The translations under genes were made by a program, and so were the position numbers. From Paenibacillus sp. (GTDB lineage: Bacteria > Bacteroidota > Bacteroidia > Bacteroidales > Muribaculaceae): a DNA stretch of 64,000 nt. The stretch lies in assembly GCA_023663345.1 (NCBI GenBank), contig JAMPHR010000002.1:383034-447033 (forward strand), given 5' to 3'. Positions 47,600 to 55,706 of this stretch are shown piece by piece (positions within the stretch are counted from its first letter, which is position 1; the number at the start of each line of letters is the position of its first letter). The notes beneath the pieces are model-generated. The model was not told the origin of the DNA and searched no databases. It saw only the letters and a program-made list of their open reading frames with translations.

Positions 47600-47654
47600 C
47601 ATCGTTAAATCTATAGCGGAAGCCTACTCTCTATCCGCAACAGATTTAACGATG
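47600..47654 (+). terminator. AT-rich 13-bp hairpin between the secreted-protein gene and pdxB
   Basis: CATCGTTAAATCT (47600-47612) and AGATTTAACGATG (47642-47654) pair perfectly, with an inner GCGGA/TCCGC helix (47616-47620, 47634-47638). It ends 7 nt before the pdxB ATG and is followed by TTATTAT. It may terminate the upstream transcript, or control translation of pdxB if both are read through. Confidence 0.6.
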
Positions 47655-47661
47655 TTATTAT

Positions 47662-48672
47662 ATGAAGATAGTAATTGACCGTAATATTCCGTTCATAGCC
47701 ACTCCGTTGGCTGAGGTTGGCGAGGTGACAGCCCTGCCCGGTGCCGAAATCACCCCCGAGGTGATGGCTGACACAGATATATTGATCACGCGCACGCGCA
47801 CGCGATGTGACGCCTCACTGCTCGACGGGTCGAAATGCCGGTTCATAGGCACAGCCACCATCGGCACCGACCATATCGACCTCCCCTACTGCGCAGAGCG
47901 CGGTATCACCGTGGCAAACGCTCCCGGATGTAACGCCCCCGCCGTGGCCCAATGGGTGCTCGCGACGATAGACTCATGGCTGAAGCCGGGAGAATCGTTC
48001 AGCGATGTGACACTCGGAGTAATCGGAGCGGGAAATGTCGGATCAATCCTCATACGTTGGGCCAAGAGCCTGGGCATCAATGTGCTGGTCAACGACCCTC
48101 CGCTTCAGGAGCGCGAACCTGAAGCGCACGCTTATTCATCACTCGACGAGATAGCCCGCGAGTGCAACGTGATAACCGTACACACCCCACTCACCCGCAA
48201 GGGGAATCACCCCACCTATCACCTCATCGACAGCGCACTGGTGGAGCGTATGGAGCGCAAACCGCTCGTACTCAACGCCGCACGTGGCCCCGTCACCGAC
48301 ACTCAGGCACTGATACGTGGACTGGAGGAAGGCCGGATTTCGGCCGTCGGGATCGATTGCTGGGAAGGGGAGCCGGCTATTGACAGCCGTCTGCTCGACA
48401 TGGCACTCGTGGCCACCCCCCACATAGCCGGATATTCCCGGCAGGGCAAGATACGGGCCTCGCAGATGGTGCTCGATGCCCTGGGCAGTTATCTCGGAAC
48501 CGCCACTACGCTCCAGGCCGATGCTCCGGCCATAGGGGCTGTGCCCGAGACAATTACTCCCGCAATGATAGCTTATGACATCATGGCCGACACCCGCGAG
48601 CTGAAATCTACGCCCGAACTCTTTGAGTCGCTCCGCAATAATTATCATCTGCGCGAGGAGCCGGGGATGTAA
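47662..48672 (+). CDS. pdxB: Erythronate-4-phosphate dehydrogenase
   Basis: D-2-hydroxyacid dehydrogenase family enzyme of 336 aa that oxidises 4-phosphoerythronate in the DXP-dependent pyridoxal phosphate pathway. It opens MKIVIDRNIPF, typical of PdxB; the NAD-binding loop is VTLGVIGAGNVGSILIRWAK and the catalytic region includes LVLNAARGPVTDTQAL and LVATPHIAGYSRQGK. The C-terminal dimerisation part is shorter than in E. coli PdxB (about 380 aa), as in other Bacteroidetes. No promoter box is evident between the upstream hairpin and the start. Confidence 0.92.
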   Translation: MKIVIDRNIPFIATPLAEVGEVTALPGAEITPEVMADTDILITRTRTRCDASLLDGSKCRFIGTATIGTDHIDLPYCAERGITVANAPGCNAPAVAQWVLATIDSWLKPGESFSDVTLGVIGAGNVGSILIRWAKSLGINVLVNDPPLQEREPEAHAYSSLDEIARECNVITVHTPLTRKGNHPTYHLIDSALVERMERKPLVLNAARGPVTDTQALIRGLEEGRISAVGIDCWEGEPAIDSRLLDMALVATPHIAGYSRQGKIRASQMVLDALGSYLGTATTLQADAPAIGAVPETITPAMIAYDIMADTRELKSTPELFESLRNNYHLREEPGM

Positions 48673-48738
48673 AAAACGGTTTCTAAAATTCAAGGTCCTA
48701 AATTCGTGTTCTGAGGGAGTTTAATAACTCCTTCTGAA

Positions 48739-48868
48739 AAGTTTTCAACACTTTTCGGATAGTTATTAACATTCTATCTACAAGTTATTGACATTTTATT
48801 GACAAGTTATCAACATAGTGTTGACAAGTTATTGACACTTTATCGACATATTGTTGACAGTTATTGAC
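48739..48868. repeat. Array of twelve phased 11-bp repeats (iteron or DnaA-box-like)
   Basis: Twelve consecutive units of 11 bp (two of 10) fill 48739-48868 with consensus AAGTTATTGAC. Read as 9-mers they give TTATTGACA four times (48785, 48796, 48829, 48861), TTATTAACA, TTATCAACA, TTATCGACA, TTGTTGACA, GTGTTGACA, TTTTCAACA and CTATCTACA; eleven of twelve end in ACA. TTATCAACA and TTATCGACA differ from the DnaA box TTATCCACA by one base. The period of 11 bp puts the same face of the helix towards a protein at each unit. A GGAGTT/AACTCC hairpin (48716-48731) lies just before it, probably ending the pdxB transcript. The array ends 65 bp before the -33 box of the next gene. The rest of this 326-nt gap (48869-48933) shows nothing else. 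Confidence 0.75.
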
Positions 48869-48933
48869 ACCTGACAGCATACAGAGACTCATCTACTACT
48901 GCCTCAACCGACAACAAAAGCCGTGCGACTGAC

Positions 48934-48965
48934 TTTGGATAATCATAAATAAATCACTAACTTTG
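48934..48965 (+). promoter_or_regulatory. Complete -33/-7 promoter of the Panacea-domain operon
   Basis: TTTG at 48934-48937, a 20-nt spacer and TAACTTTG at 48958-48965. The predicted leader is about 27 nt to the ATG at 48999. Confidence 0.8.
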
Positions 48966-48998
48966 CGTTGTTTGATATAATATGACTCTCTCTAATAT

Positions 48999-49544
48999 AT
49001 GCGAAATATGATTGACAATAAAAACATACAGGATGTTGCAAAATATGTCGGGCTATCCTCGACTACGAAAGGATTGTCAATAAGTCCTCTCAAATTGCAG
49101 AAACTGCTCTACTATATACAGGCCTGGTTCATGGTTTTCTACGGTCGCGACAACACATTGTTCCGCGATGTGCCCCAAGCTTGGGTTAACGGGCCGGTAT
49201 ATCCCGCCATCTACCATATCTACAAGAGTAAGGCCGCTAATATGTGCGACCATCTTGACAGCTCGGTATTCTATGACGGCGACGCACTTGAAGGACTCTC
49301 CATGCTGACGCATACACTCGGATTGAACGCGGATCAGTTTGAAACAGTAGAGTCAGTAATCATGATGTATGGCAAGCAGAGTCAAAATCAGCTTATATGG
49401 CTTACCCACTCAGAATTGCCTTGGGCCTCTGCCCGTCACGGTCTTGCCCCCTTTGAGAAATCGGAGCGGGAAATATCTCTTGACACGATGTATTCCTATT
49501 ATCTGGAACGTCACACCCGCAACAGGCAGAAGCATGAAGCTTGA
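48999..49544 (+). CDS. Panacea-domain (DUF4065, SocA-like) protein, putative antitoxin
   Basis: A cytosolic protein of 181 aa with the Panacea/DUF4065 layout: SPLKLQKLLYYIQAWFMVFY, then AWVNGPVYPAIYHIYKS, and LSMLTHTLGL further on. In characterised systems this domain is the antitoxin that neutralises very diverse toxins encoded beside it (established). It starts at 48999, or at the second Met (49008). Its last codons overlap the start of the next gene by 11 bp, as expected for a coupled toxin-antitoxin operon. No separate DNA-binding domain is visible in it. Base composition is more AT-rich than in the neighbouring housekeeping genes. Confidence 0.82.
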   Translation: MRNMIDNKNIQDVAKYVGLSSTTKGLSISPLKLQKLLYYIQAWFMVFYGRDNTLFRDVPQAWVNGPVYPAIYHIYKSKAANMCDHLDSSVFYDGDALEGLSMLTHTLGLNADQFETVESVIMMYGKQSQNQLIWLTHSELPWASARHGLAPFEKSEREISLDTMYSYYLERHTRNRQKHEA

Positions 49545-50052
49545 TTTCGACGATGTCATAGAAAAAGAGGATTTCAACACAATCAACAGCCGTGAGAGGT
49601 TTGACAAGGAACTATCGGTTGATGATGTGAGGCTGTCCACTGACTTACCCATCGTGATCAGGTATGACTACGTTGATCTGGAAGATACCGATTACAATTT
49701 CTGGCAAAAGTTTACCCATGAGGATACCATGGGCTATTTTGCCAAAATGAAATTATTTGCCGGCAAGAGTATAAATAAACTTCTGACTGAGGATCGGTCT
49801 CACCATTTCCACAGAAGCGAACTCAAAGGGAATGTCCGCAAGGCTGTCAGTCGGATACTCCCGAAATCAGTTGACACAAATCAGATCGTATATCACTTCG
49901 GCCTATATGATTCTGGAGATGCCTGGGCTGACCGCAACACGGACACAAGATGCTCTCGTGTCTATTTCATGTTAGGCACATACGGACACATCTACATATT
50001 GTTCTTTGATCCATATCACGAGTTGAATCCATTGCCAAAACCGGCCCAATAA
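49534..50052 (+). CDS. Putative toxin partner of the Panacea protein, family unknown
   Basis: A 172-aa cytosolic protein. The frame is open to 49369, but the ATG at 49534, which overlaps the antitoxin stop by 11 bp, gives MKLDFDDVIEKEDFNTIN, while the upstream part lies wholly inside the antitoxin gene. The N-terminal third is acidic; the middle has a His-rich stretch DRSHHFHRSELKGNVRKA, and the C-terminus ends with a hydrophobic beta hairpin YFMLGTYGHIYILFFDPYHE. I do not recognise the family; the His-rich motif and Arg/Lys nearby could be catalytic or RNA-binding. The toxin role rests only on position and overlap. Confidence 0.6.
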   Translation: MKLDFDDVIEKEDFNTINSRERFDKELSVDDVRLSTDLPIVIRYDYVDLEDTDYNFWQKFTHEDTMGYFAKMKLFAGKSINKLLTEDRSHHFHRSELKGNVRKAVSRILPKSVDTNQIVYHFGLYDSGDAWADRNTDTRCSRVYFMLGTYGHIYILFFDPYHELNPLPKPAQ

Positions 50053-50053
50053 C

Positions 50054-50085
50054 TTTGCTTGTACAAAAATATTTTTTTAACTTTG
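50054..50085 (+). promoter_or_regulatory. Complete -33/-7 promoter of terB
   Basis: TTTG at 50054-50057, a 20-nt spacer and TAACTTTG at 50078-50085. The -33 box begins two bases after the stop codon of the putative toxin gene. A second TAACTTTG overlaps that stop codon (50050-50057). Confidence 0.8.
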
Positions 50086-50160
50086 TGATACAAATAGGTT
50101 GTTCAAATACACCTTTAAATCATAATCCATAAACTATAAACCTTATCACAGTATTTTAAA

Positions 50161-50604
50161 ATGGGACTTTTCGATAAAATTTTCAAGCAGGTTCCTGAAG
50201 AGGACAAGCTCTCCAAGCAGGAGGCATTCGCCGGTATCGCACTCGCCATGGCCGGAGCTGACGGCAGCATCTCACAGTCAGAGTGGGACGGCATTGTGAA
50301 CTATATCCGTCGTCTGCGTCTCTATGACAACTTCTCAGGCCCCGCTTTCGACAAGATGTTCGACAAGTTGTTCCGCATCCTTAAGAACCAGGGCGCAAGC
50401 GCACTCGTATCAGCCTCAGTGACAGGTCTCCCCGAGGATCTTAAGCTCACCTCATTTGCCTGTGCCGTAGATATCGCGCTCGCCGACGGTGTGCTCGAGG
50501 ATGAGGAGAAGGACATCATCAACCAACTCGCCGAGACCCTCGAGATCCCCGAACAGACTGCAATATCAATCATCGAGGTACTCATAATCAAGAACAAGGC
50601 ATAA
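50161..50604 (+). CDS. TerB family tellurite-resistance-like protein
   Basis: A 147-aa all-helical protein of the TerB family. The duplicated TerB motif is visible: ALAMAGADGSISQSEWDGIV near residue 30 and DIALADGVLEDEEKDIINQL near residue 105, each with acidic metal-binding positions. Single TerB genes are common and usually without a known link to tellurite; a stress-related metal-binding role is the family-level guess. It has its own promoter and a good terminator, so it is a single-gene unit. Confidence 0.88.
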   Translation: MGLFDKIFKQVPEEDKLSKQEAFAGIALAMAGADGSISQSEWDGIVNYIRRLRLYDNFSGPAFDKMFDKLFRILKNQGASALVSASVTGLPEDLKLTSFACAVDIALADGVLEDEEKDIINQLAETLEIPEQTAISIIEVLIIKNKA

Positions 50605-50638
50605 CGCCCTGACTCTTGACAGAAGAAACTGAATCTCC

Positions 50639-50677
50639 TGCCAGCGTGCTCAATAGCGCTGGCATGAGATATTTTTT
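50639..50677 (+). terminator. Intrinsic terminator of terB
   Basis: TGCCAGCG (50639-50646) pairs with CGCTGGCA (50657-50664) around a 10-nt loop; a run of T residues follows at 50671-50677. Confidence 0.8.
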
Positions 50678-50721
50678 TACCCGGGCGATATTATCGCATC
50701 ATAAGGGGCCTGGAGGGAGTG

Positions 50722-50729
50722 TAACTTTG
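50722..50729 (+). promoter_or_regulatory. -7 promoter element of the amidase gene
   Basis: TAACTTTG at 50722-50729, 32 nt before the ATG; no TTTG at the -33 position. Confidence 0.6.
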
Positions 50730-50760
50730 CGGTACAAATCACAACTACAAATCCACTACT

Positions 50761-51162
50761 ATGAGAAACATCACCCGTATCATCATCCACTGCACAGCCA
50801 CCCCCGCCGGACGCAACGTCACCGTGGCCGACATCGACCGATGGCACCGCGACCGCGGATTCACACAGATCGGCTACCATTATGTGATTTACACCGACGG
50901 CTCAGTCCACGAAGGTCGACCAATCGGTATAGCGGGGGCGCATTGCAGGGGATACAATGCCACGTCGATAGGCATAGTGTATGTGGGCGGACTCACGCCC
51001 GACGGGTCGACTCCGGCCGACACGCGCACCGAGGCACAGAAAACAGCCCTACGCGCCCTCGTGGCCCGACTGCGCGACCGGTATCCCTCCGCCACCGTGC
51101 ATGGCCATAGGGAATTTGCCGCCAAGGCCTGCCCCTGCTTCGATGTCAGAAAAGAATTATGA
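50761..51162 (+). CDS. N-acetylmuramoyl-L-alanine amidase, phage-lysozyme type
   Basis: A single-domain amidase_2 (T7-lysozyme-like) protein of 133 aa that cleaves the bond between N-acetylmuramic acid and the stem peptide. Zinc-ligand motifs are IIIHCTATP at the N-terminus and VHGHREFAAKACPCFD at the C-terminus; GYHYVIYTDGSVHEGRP carries the catalytic Tyr region. There is no signal peptide, as in phage endolysins, but no other phage gene is nearby; it has its own promoter and terminator. It is probably a domesticated endolysin or a gene needing a separate export route. Confidence 0.9.
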   Translation: MRNITRIIIHCTATPAGRNVTVADIDRWHRDRGFTQIGYHYVIYTDGSVHEGRPIGIAGAHCRGYNATSIGIVYVGGLTPDGSTPADTRTEAQKTALRALVARLRDRYPSATVHGHREFAAKACPCFDVRKEL

Positions 51163-51175
51163 CACACACAACACT

Positions 51176-51212
51176 ACAGCCGGCATGGTGAGAAGTTCAC
51201 CGTGCCGGCTGT
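51176..51212. terminator. Bidirectional terminator between amidase and trxA
   Basis: ACAGCCGGCA/TGCCGGCTGT plus GGTGA/TCACC form a 16-bp stem with one G-T position and a 4-5-nt loop, exactly between the two convergent genes. Confidence 0.8.
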
Positions 51213-51245
51213 GATGGTTATCGGAGATGGCGCGAGCCACCAATA

Positions 51246-51566
51246 TTACATAGCGAGGAGCTGGTCGATGCGGGCCTGAAGGTCAGCCTTCTGCTGTGCG
51301 CCTGCCATGCGGAGGCTCGAGATCTGCTCACCGTTCTTGAAGAAAAGGATGGTGGGGATCGACATGATGCGGTACTTCATGGCGAGGTCGTTCTCCTCCT
51401 CGATGTTGTACTTGCCGATCACGGCCTTGCCCTCATACTCCTGGGCGAGCTCCTCAACGATGGGAGCCATGCGCACGCAGGGACCACACCATGTGGCCCA
51501 GAAATCGATAACTACGGGCTGGCCCGATGCGATAATCTCGTGAACGTTCTGATCAGTGAAAGTCAT
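51246..51566 (-). CDS. trxA: Thioredoxin
   Basis: Cytosolic disulfide reductase of 106 aa with the active site in VVIDFWATWCGPCVRMAP (WCGPC), the cis-Pro in YRIMSIPTILFFKNGE and normal length. It is 66 nt downstream of dnaE in the same direction, with no promoter box in the gap, so it may be co-transcribed with the polymerase gene. Confidence 0.96.
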   Translation of the reverse strand: MTFTDQNVHEIIASGQPVVIDFWATWCGPCVRMAPIVEELAQEYEGKAVIGKYNIEEENDLAMKYRIMSIPTILFFKNGEQISSLRMAGAQQKADLQARIDQLLAM

Positions 51567-51632
51567 GATAGTAAAAATGTAAAAAGATTTATGAATTGGA
51601 TATGATTACGTATAGTTGATTTTGTGAAATGT

Positions 51633-54600
51633 CTATTCGTTGATTGAGTAAGATATATTCTCGCCGTCGAGGGCCTCCACGAGGTCGCGCGTGATGTGGA
51701 TGCGGCGGGCCGACGAGAGTTTCAGCGAGCGGTTGATCGACGGGTCAAACACCCTGAACGACAGTTCGCCCGAGGGATTGCCCTCGCCGGTGGATTTCTC
51801 ATTGATGATGGAGCGGAGCATGGCGTTCATCTTGCCGGCCTCCACGTCGATCACGATATTCTTGACCAGCGATCCCTTCACGCTCTCCAGGAGTTGCATG
51901 TTGGAGATGTTGAAGCGGATGTCCGAGTTGGCAAACCGTCGCTGGAACTGTCCCGATATTATTATAGGTGTGCCGGCCACGCCGAAGTTGTGGAAATCAA
52001 TGTAGGTCTGGCCAAACATCATGAATTCCACGCTTCCCGTGTAATCCTCGATCTTGAGTATGCCGAATGGGCCGGTCTTGCCCTGGCGTGTCTGGAAATC
52101 TATCACCATTCCACCGAGCTTCACGTCCATACCCTCCACCGGCTCCATCTCGGTAAAGCGTTTCACGGTGCAACCTATGCCGAAGTTCAGCTCCATGTAG
52201 TAGGGATCGAGCGGATGAGCCGAGAGATACATGCCCACGAGCTCGCGCTCCTTCTCCAGTCGTATCGCCAGCGGCCACTCGGGAGCCGGAGTCATGACGG
52301 GACGGCCCGAGGTGGAGAGGTCGGTATCGTCGCCGAAGAGCGACATGGCCGACGACATCTTGTCGTTGTGGAACGCCTGTCCGTAACGCACCAGTTGCTC
52401 GGTGAATATCTCACCCTTGGGGCTGGGAAACACGAAGTCCTCGCGCTTGAAATCGCTGTAGCTGTCAAAGGCTCCGGCGAGCACCAACGCCTCGAGCGTG
52501 CGACGGTTGACGGTGCCGGCGGGCACACGTTCTATGAAATCGTAGGGCGACTCGTATGGGCCGTTGGCATCGCGCTCGGCAATAATGGCCTTCACCACAT
52601 TCTCACCCACCCCCTTGATGGCTCCGAGTCCGAAACGGATGTCTCCGTGGGTATTCACACCGAATTCCATGTAACTCTCGTTGACATCAGGCCCGAGCAC
52701 ACGTATGTGCATACGCTTGCACTCGTCCATGAAGCCGGTGAGCTTGTTGATATCCGAGCGGTTGCGGGTGAGGATCGCGGCCATGTACTCCGAGGGGTAG
52801 TTGGCCTTGAGCCAGGCGGTCTGGAACGCCACCCACGAGTAGCATGTGGCGTGGCTCTTGTTGAAGGCGTAGGATGCAAACTTCTTCCAGTCGGCCCATA
52901 TCTTCTGGAGCACCTTGGGATCGTGGCCGTTGGCCTGGCCACCCTCCATGAACAGGGCCTCCAGCTCGTTCATCTTGTCGATGAGTTTCTTACCCATCGC
53001 CTTACGCAACGAGTCGCTCTGGCCACGGGTGAAGTTGGCCAGCAGTCGCGACAGGAGCATGACCTGCTCCTGATACACCGTCACGCCGTAAGTATCCTTG
53101 AGATACTTCTCCATGATGGGTATATCGTAGGTGATGGGGCTGCGGCCGTGCTTACGCGCGATGAAGTCAGGGATATAGTCCATGGGGCCCGGTCGGTAGA
53201 GGGCGTTCATGGCTATGAGGTCCTCGAATGTCGAGGGCTGAAGCTCGCGCAGGTATTTCTGCATACCGGCCGACTCAAACTGGAACGTACCCGTGGTGTT
53301 GCCCTTGCAGTACAGCTCGTAGGTCTTGGGGTCGGCAATGTCGATAGTGTCGATGTCCACGTCGATGCCGCGGGTCATCTTTATATTATGTATGGCCTCC
53401 TTGATGATCGAAAGGGTCTTCAGTCCCAGGAAGTCCATTTTGATAAGTCCGGTATCCTCGATGATCGAGCCTTCGTACTGGGTCACGATCATCTTGTCGT
53501 TGCCCGACGCGCCGGGATTCTTGTCGACGGCGGTAGCCACGGGCACCCAGTCGGTGATGGGGTCACGGCAGATGATCACGCCACAGGCATGAACGCCGGT
53601 GTTGCGCACATTGCCCTCCAGACGGCGGGCATACTCGAGCGTCTCGGTGATCAGCGGGTTGCGCGACGACAGTTCGGGGCCAAACTCGGGCACATACTGG
53701 TAACAGTTCTTAAGGTTGGTCTTCAATGTCTTGCCGTCAGGACCGTCGGGCATACGCTTGGGCACGAGATTGGCCAGGCGGTTGCTCTCGGGCAGAGGCA
53801 ACTGCTCCACGCGGGCCACATCCTTGATGGCCGACTTGGCGGCCATGGTACCGAAAGTGATGATGTGGGCCACCTTGTCCTCGCCATATTTCTGCGTCAC
53901 ATAGTGAAGCACCTCGGCACGGCCGTCATCGTCGAAATCCACGTCGATATCAGGGAGCGATATACGGTCGGGGTTGAGGAATCGCTCGAACAGCAGGTCA
54001 TATTTTATAGGATCGACCTGAGTGATGCCGAGACAGTAGGCCACCACACTACCGGCGGCCGATCCACGGCCCGGGCCTACCGACACGCCCAGATCGCGTC
54101 GGGCGGTGTTGATGAAGTCCTGCACGATAAGGAAGTAGCCAGGGAAACCCATGGTCTTCATTATGTACAGCTCGAAGCGTATGCGCTCCTCCAGCTCGGC
54201 GGTGAGCGGAGAGCCATAACGGCGGTCGGCACCCTCGTAGGCGAGCTTGGCCAGATAGTCGGCCTCAAATTTTATGCGGTACAGCTTGTCGTAGCCACCA
54301 AGCTTGTCGATCTTGGCCTGGGCCTTCTCGGGACTCAGCACCACGTTGCCGTTCTCATCCTGGGTGAACTCGTCAAACAGCTCCTTCTCGGTGATGCGGC
54401 TGCGGTACTCCTCCTCGGTGCCGAAATCGGCGGGAATCTCGAAGAAAGGCATGATAGGCGCATGGTCTATCGAATACACCTCAACCTTGTCGAGAATCTC
54501 CATGGTATTGCTCAGCGCCTCGGGCAGATCGGGGAATATCTCGGCCATCTCCTCCTGACTCTTGAACCATTCCTGCTTGGTGTAGCGCATACGGCTCGGA

Positions 54601-55442
54601 TCGGTCAGATAATTATTGGTCGAGATACATATCAATCGGTCGTGAGCCTCGGCATCCTCGGCGTTGATGAAGTGGGAGTCGTTGGTGGCTATGAGCTTTA
54701 TGTCATGCTTGCGGGCCAGCTCGATGAGGAAGGGGTTCACCTTCTGTTGCTCGAGATAGGTCTCGCGGTTGGCTCCGGGCAGATTGGTCTTGTGGCGCTG
54801 GAGCTCTATATAATAGTCGTCGCCGAATGTCTCCTTGAACCATTGCACCTGCTTGTCGGCCTCGTCGATGCGCCCCTGGGATATGAGCCTGGGTATCTCG
54901 CCACCGAGACACGCCGAGCACACTATCAGTCCCTCGCGATGGGCGGCCAGAGCCTTCTTGTCGGTGCGGGGATGATGGTAGAAACCCTCGGTGTGGGCCT
55001 GGGATACTATCTTAATAAGGTTCTTGTAGCCGGTGAGGTTCTTGGCGAGCACCACCAGGTGACGGCCCTTGTCGGTCTTGTCGGAGCGGTCGGTCAGATC
55101 CCCCTTGGCCACGTACATCTCACAGCCGAATATGGGCTTGAACTTCAATTTCTTCTCATACTTGGCTATCTCGGCCTCCACCTCGGGGCGCAGGGCCTCG
55201 CGCTCGCTCTCGGGAGCATCCTCCAGGCGCTTGCGTGCATCCTCTATCTTCCCCTTGTATTTTTTCTTGACCTTGCCCACATAATTGGCCAGCTCCTTGA
55301 TACCAAACATGTTGCCATGATCGGTAAGGGCAAATCCCGGCATCCCCAGGTCCATCGCCTTGTCGACAAGTCCCGTCACCGAGGCCTGTCCGTCGAGCAA
55401 TGAATACTGGCTGTGGACGTGTAGATGTATGAATTGGGTCAT
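51633..55442 (-). CDS. dnaE: DNA polymerase III alpha subunit
   Basis: Replicative polymerase of 1269 aa. The PHP domain opens FIHLHVHSQYSLLDGQA (about 1-270) with ALTDHGNMFG; the catalytic palm aspartates lie in ISLPDIDVDFDDDGR (about 490-505); SVGPGRGSAAGSVVAYCLG, GVHACGVIICRDP and the fingers region AMGKKLIDKMNELE follow, then the helix-hairpin-helix segment and the OB domain (about 1080-1180, VKLGGMVIDFQTRQGKTG). The start follows a -7 box at 55496-55503. Confidence 0.97.
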   Translation of the reverse strand: MTQFIHLHVHSQYSLLDGQASVTGLVDKAMDLGMPGFALTDHGNMFGIKELANYVGKVKKKYKGKIEDARKRLEDAPESEREALRPEVEAEIAKYEKKLKFKPIFGCEMYVAKGDLTDRSDKTDKGRHLVVLAKNLTGYKNLIKIVSQAHTEGFYHHPRTDKKALAAHREGLIVCSACLGGEIPRLISQGRIDEADKQVQWFKETFGDDYYIELQRHKTNLPGANRETYLEQQKVNPFLIELARKHDIKLIATNDSHFINAEDAEAHDRLICISTNNYLTDPSRMRYTKQEWFKSQEEMAEIFPDLPEALSNTMEILDKVEVYSIDHAPIMPFFEIPADFGTEEEYRSRITEKELFDEFTQDENGNVVLSPEKAQAKIDKLGGYDKLYRIKFEADYLAKLAYEGADRRYGSPLTAELEERIRFELYIMKTMGFPGYFLIVQDFINTARRDLGVSVGPGRGSAAGSVVAYCLGITQVDPIKYDLLFERFLNPDRISLPDIDVDFDDDGRAEVLHYVTQKYGEDKVAHIITFGTMAAKSAIKDVARVEQLPLPESNRLANLVPKRMPDGPDGKTLKTNLKNCYQYVPEFGPELSSRNPLITETLEYARRLEGNVRNTGVHACGVIICRDPITDWVPVATAVDKNPGASGNDKMIVTQYEGSIIEDTGLIKMDFLGLKTLSIIKEAIHNIKMTRGIDVDIDTIDIADPKTYELYCKGNTTGTFQFESAGMQKYLRELQPSTFEDLIAMNALYRPGPMDYIPDFIARKHGRSPITYDIPIMEKYLKDTYGVTVYQEQVMLLSRLLANFTRGQSDSLRKAMGKKLIDKMNELEALFMEGGQANGHDPKVLQKIWADWKKFASYAFNKSHATCYSWVAFQTAWLKANYPSEYMAAILTRNRSDINKLTGFMDECKRMHIRVLGPDVNESYMEFGVNTHGDIRFGLGAIKGVGENVVKAIIAERDANGPYESPYDFIERVPAGTVNRRTLEALVLAGAFDSYSDFKREDFVFPSPKGEIFTEQLVRYGQAFHNDKMSSAMSLFGDDTDLSTSGRPVMTPAPEWPLAIRLEKERELVGMYLSAHPLDPYYMELNFGIGCTVKRFTEMEPVEGMDVKLGGMVIDFQTRQGKTGPFGILKIEDYTGSVEFMMFGQTYIDFHNFGVAGTPIIISGQFQRRFANSDIRFNISNMQLLESVKGSLVKNIVIDVEAGKMNAMLRSIINEKSTGEGNPSGELSFRVFDPSINRSLKLSSARRIHITRDLVEALDGENISYSINE

Positions 55443-55495
55443 GGGTCAGAGATTTCGGATAACACTGCGGGATCATCCTCGTGGAAAATCCGACT

Positions 55496-55503
55496 CAAAG
55501 TTA
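55496..55503 (-). promoter_or_regulatory. -7 promoter element for dnaE
   Basis: The minus strand reads TAACTTTG, 54 nt before the dnaE start codon. Confidence 0.65.
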
Positions 55504-55577
55504 CACATTATTCCCATAATCCACCCTCTAAAAAATGCTAAAATTCCCATCAATCGGGCCACCGGACACCTCATCGC

Positions 55578-55608
55578 TTGAAAGCCACGGGATTTTTGCT
55601 TAATTTTG
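55578..55608 (+). promoter_or_regulatory. Promoter of the GH105 gene
   Basis: TTG at 55578-55580, a 20-nt spacer and TAATTTTG at 55601-55608. It lies inside the upstream extension of the open frame and shows that the gene starts further down, at 55707. Confidence 0.7.
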
Positions 55609-55706
55609 TCAGCACTTGCAGTCAGCCACTCCACGGGGTGGCACCCCGCGACACACCTACAGAACGATTCATCTCACGAATATTCTCACACAATCTAATC
55701 ACCATA

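Noticed and set aside
48739-48868. CRISPR array
   Set aside because: The repeats are 11 bp and directly adjacent with no spacers; no cas genes are near.
49369-49533. N-terminal extension of the putative toxin
   Set aside because: It lies entirely in another frame of the Panacea gene; the overlapping ATG at 49534 is the natural start.
50605-51245. Prophage remnant around the amidase
   Set aside because: Only the amidase is phage-like; the flanking genes terB, trxA and dnaE are ordinary and no integrase, holin or structural gene is present.
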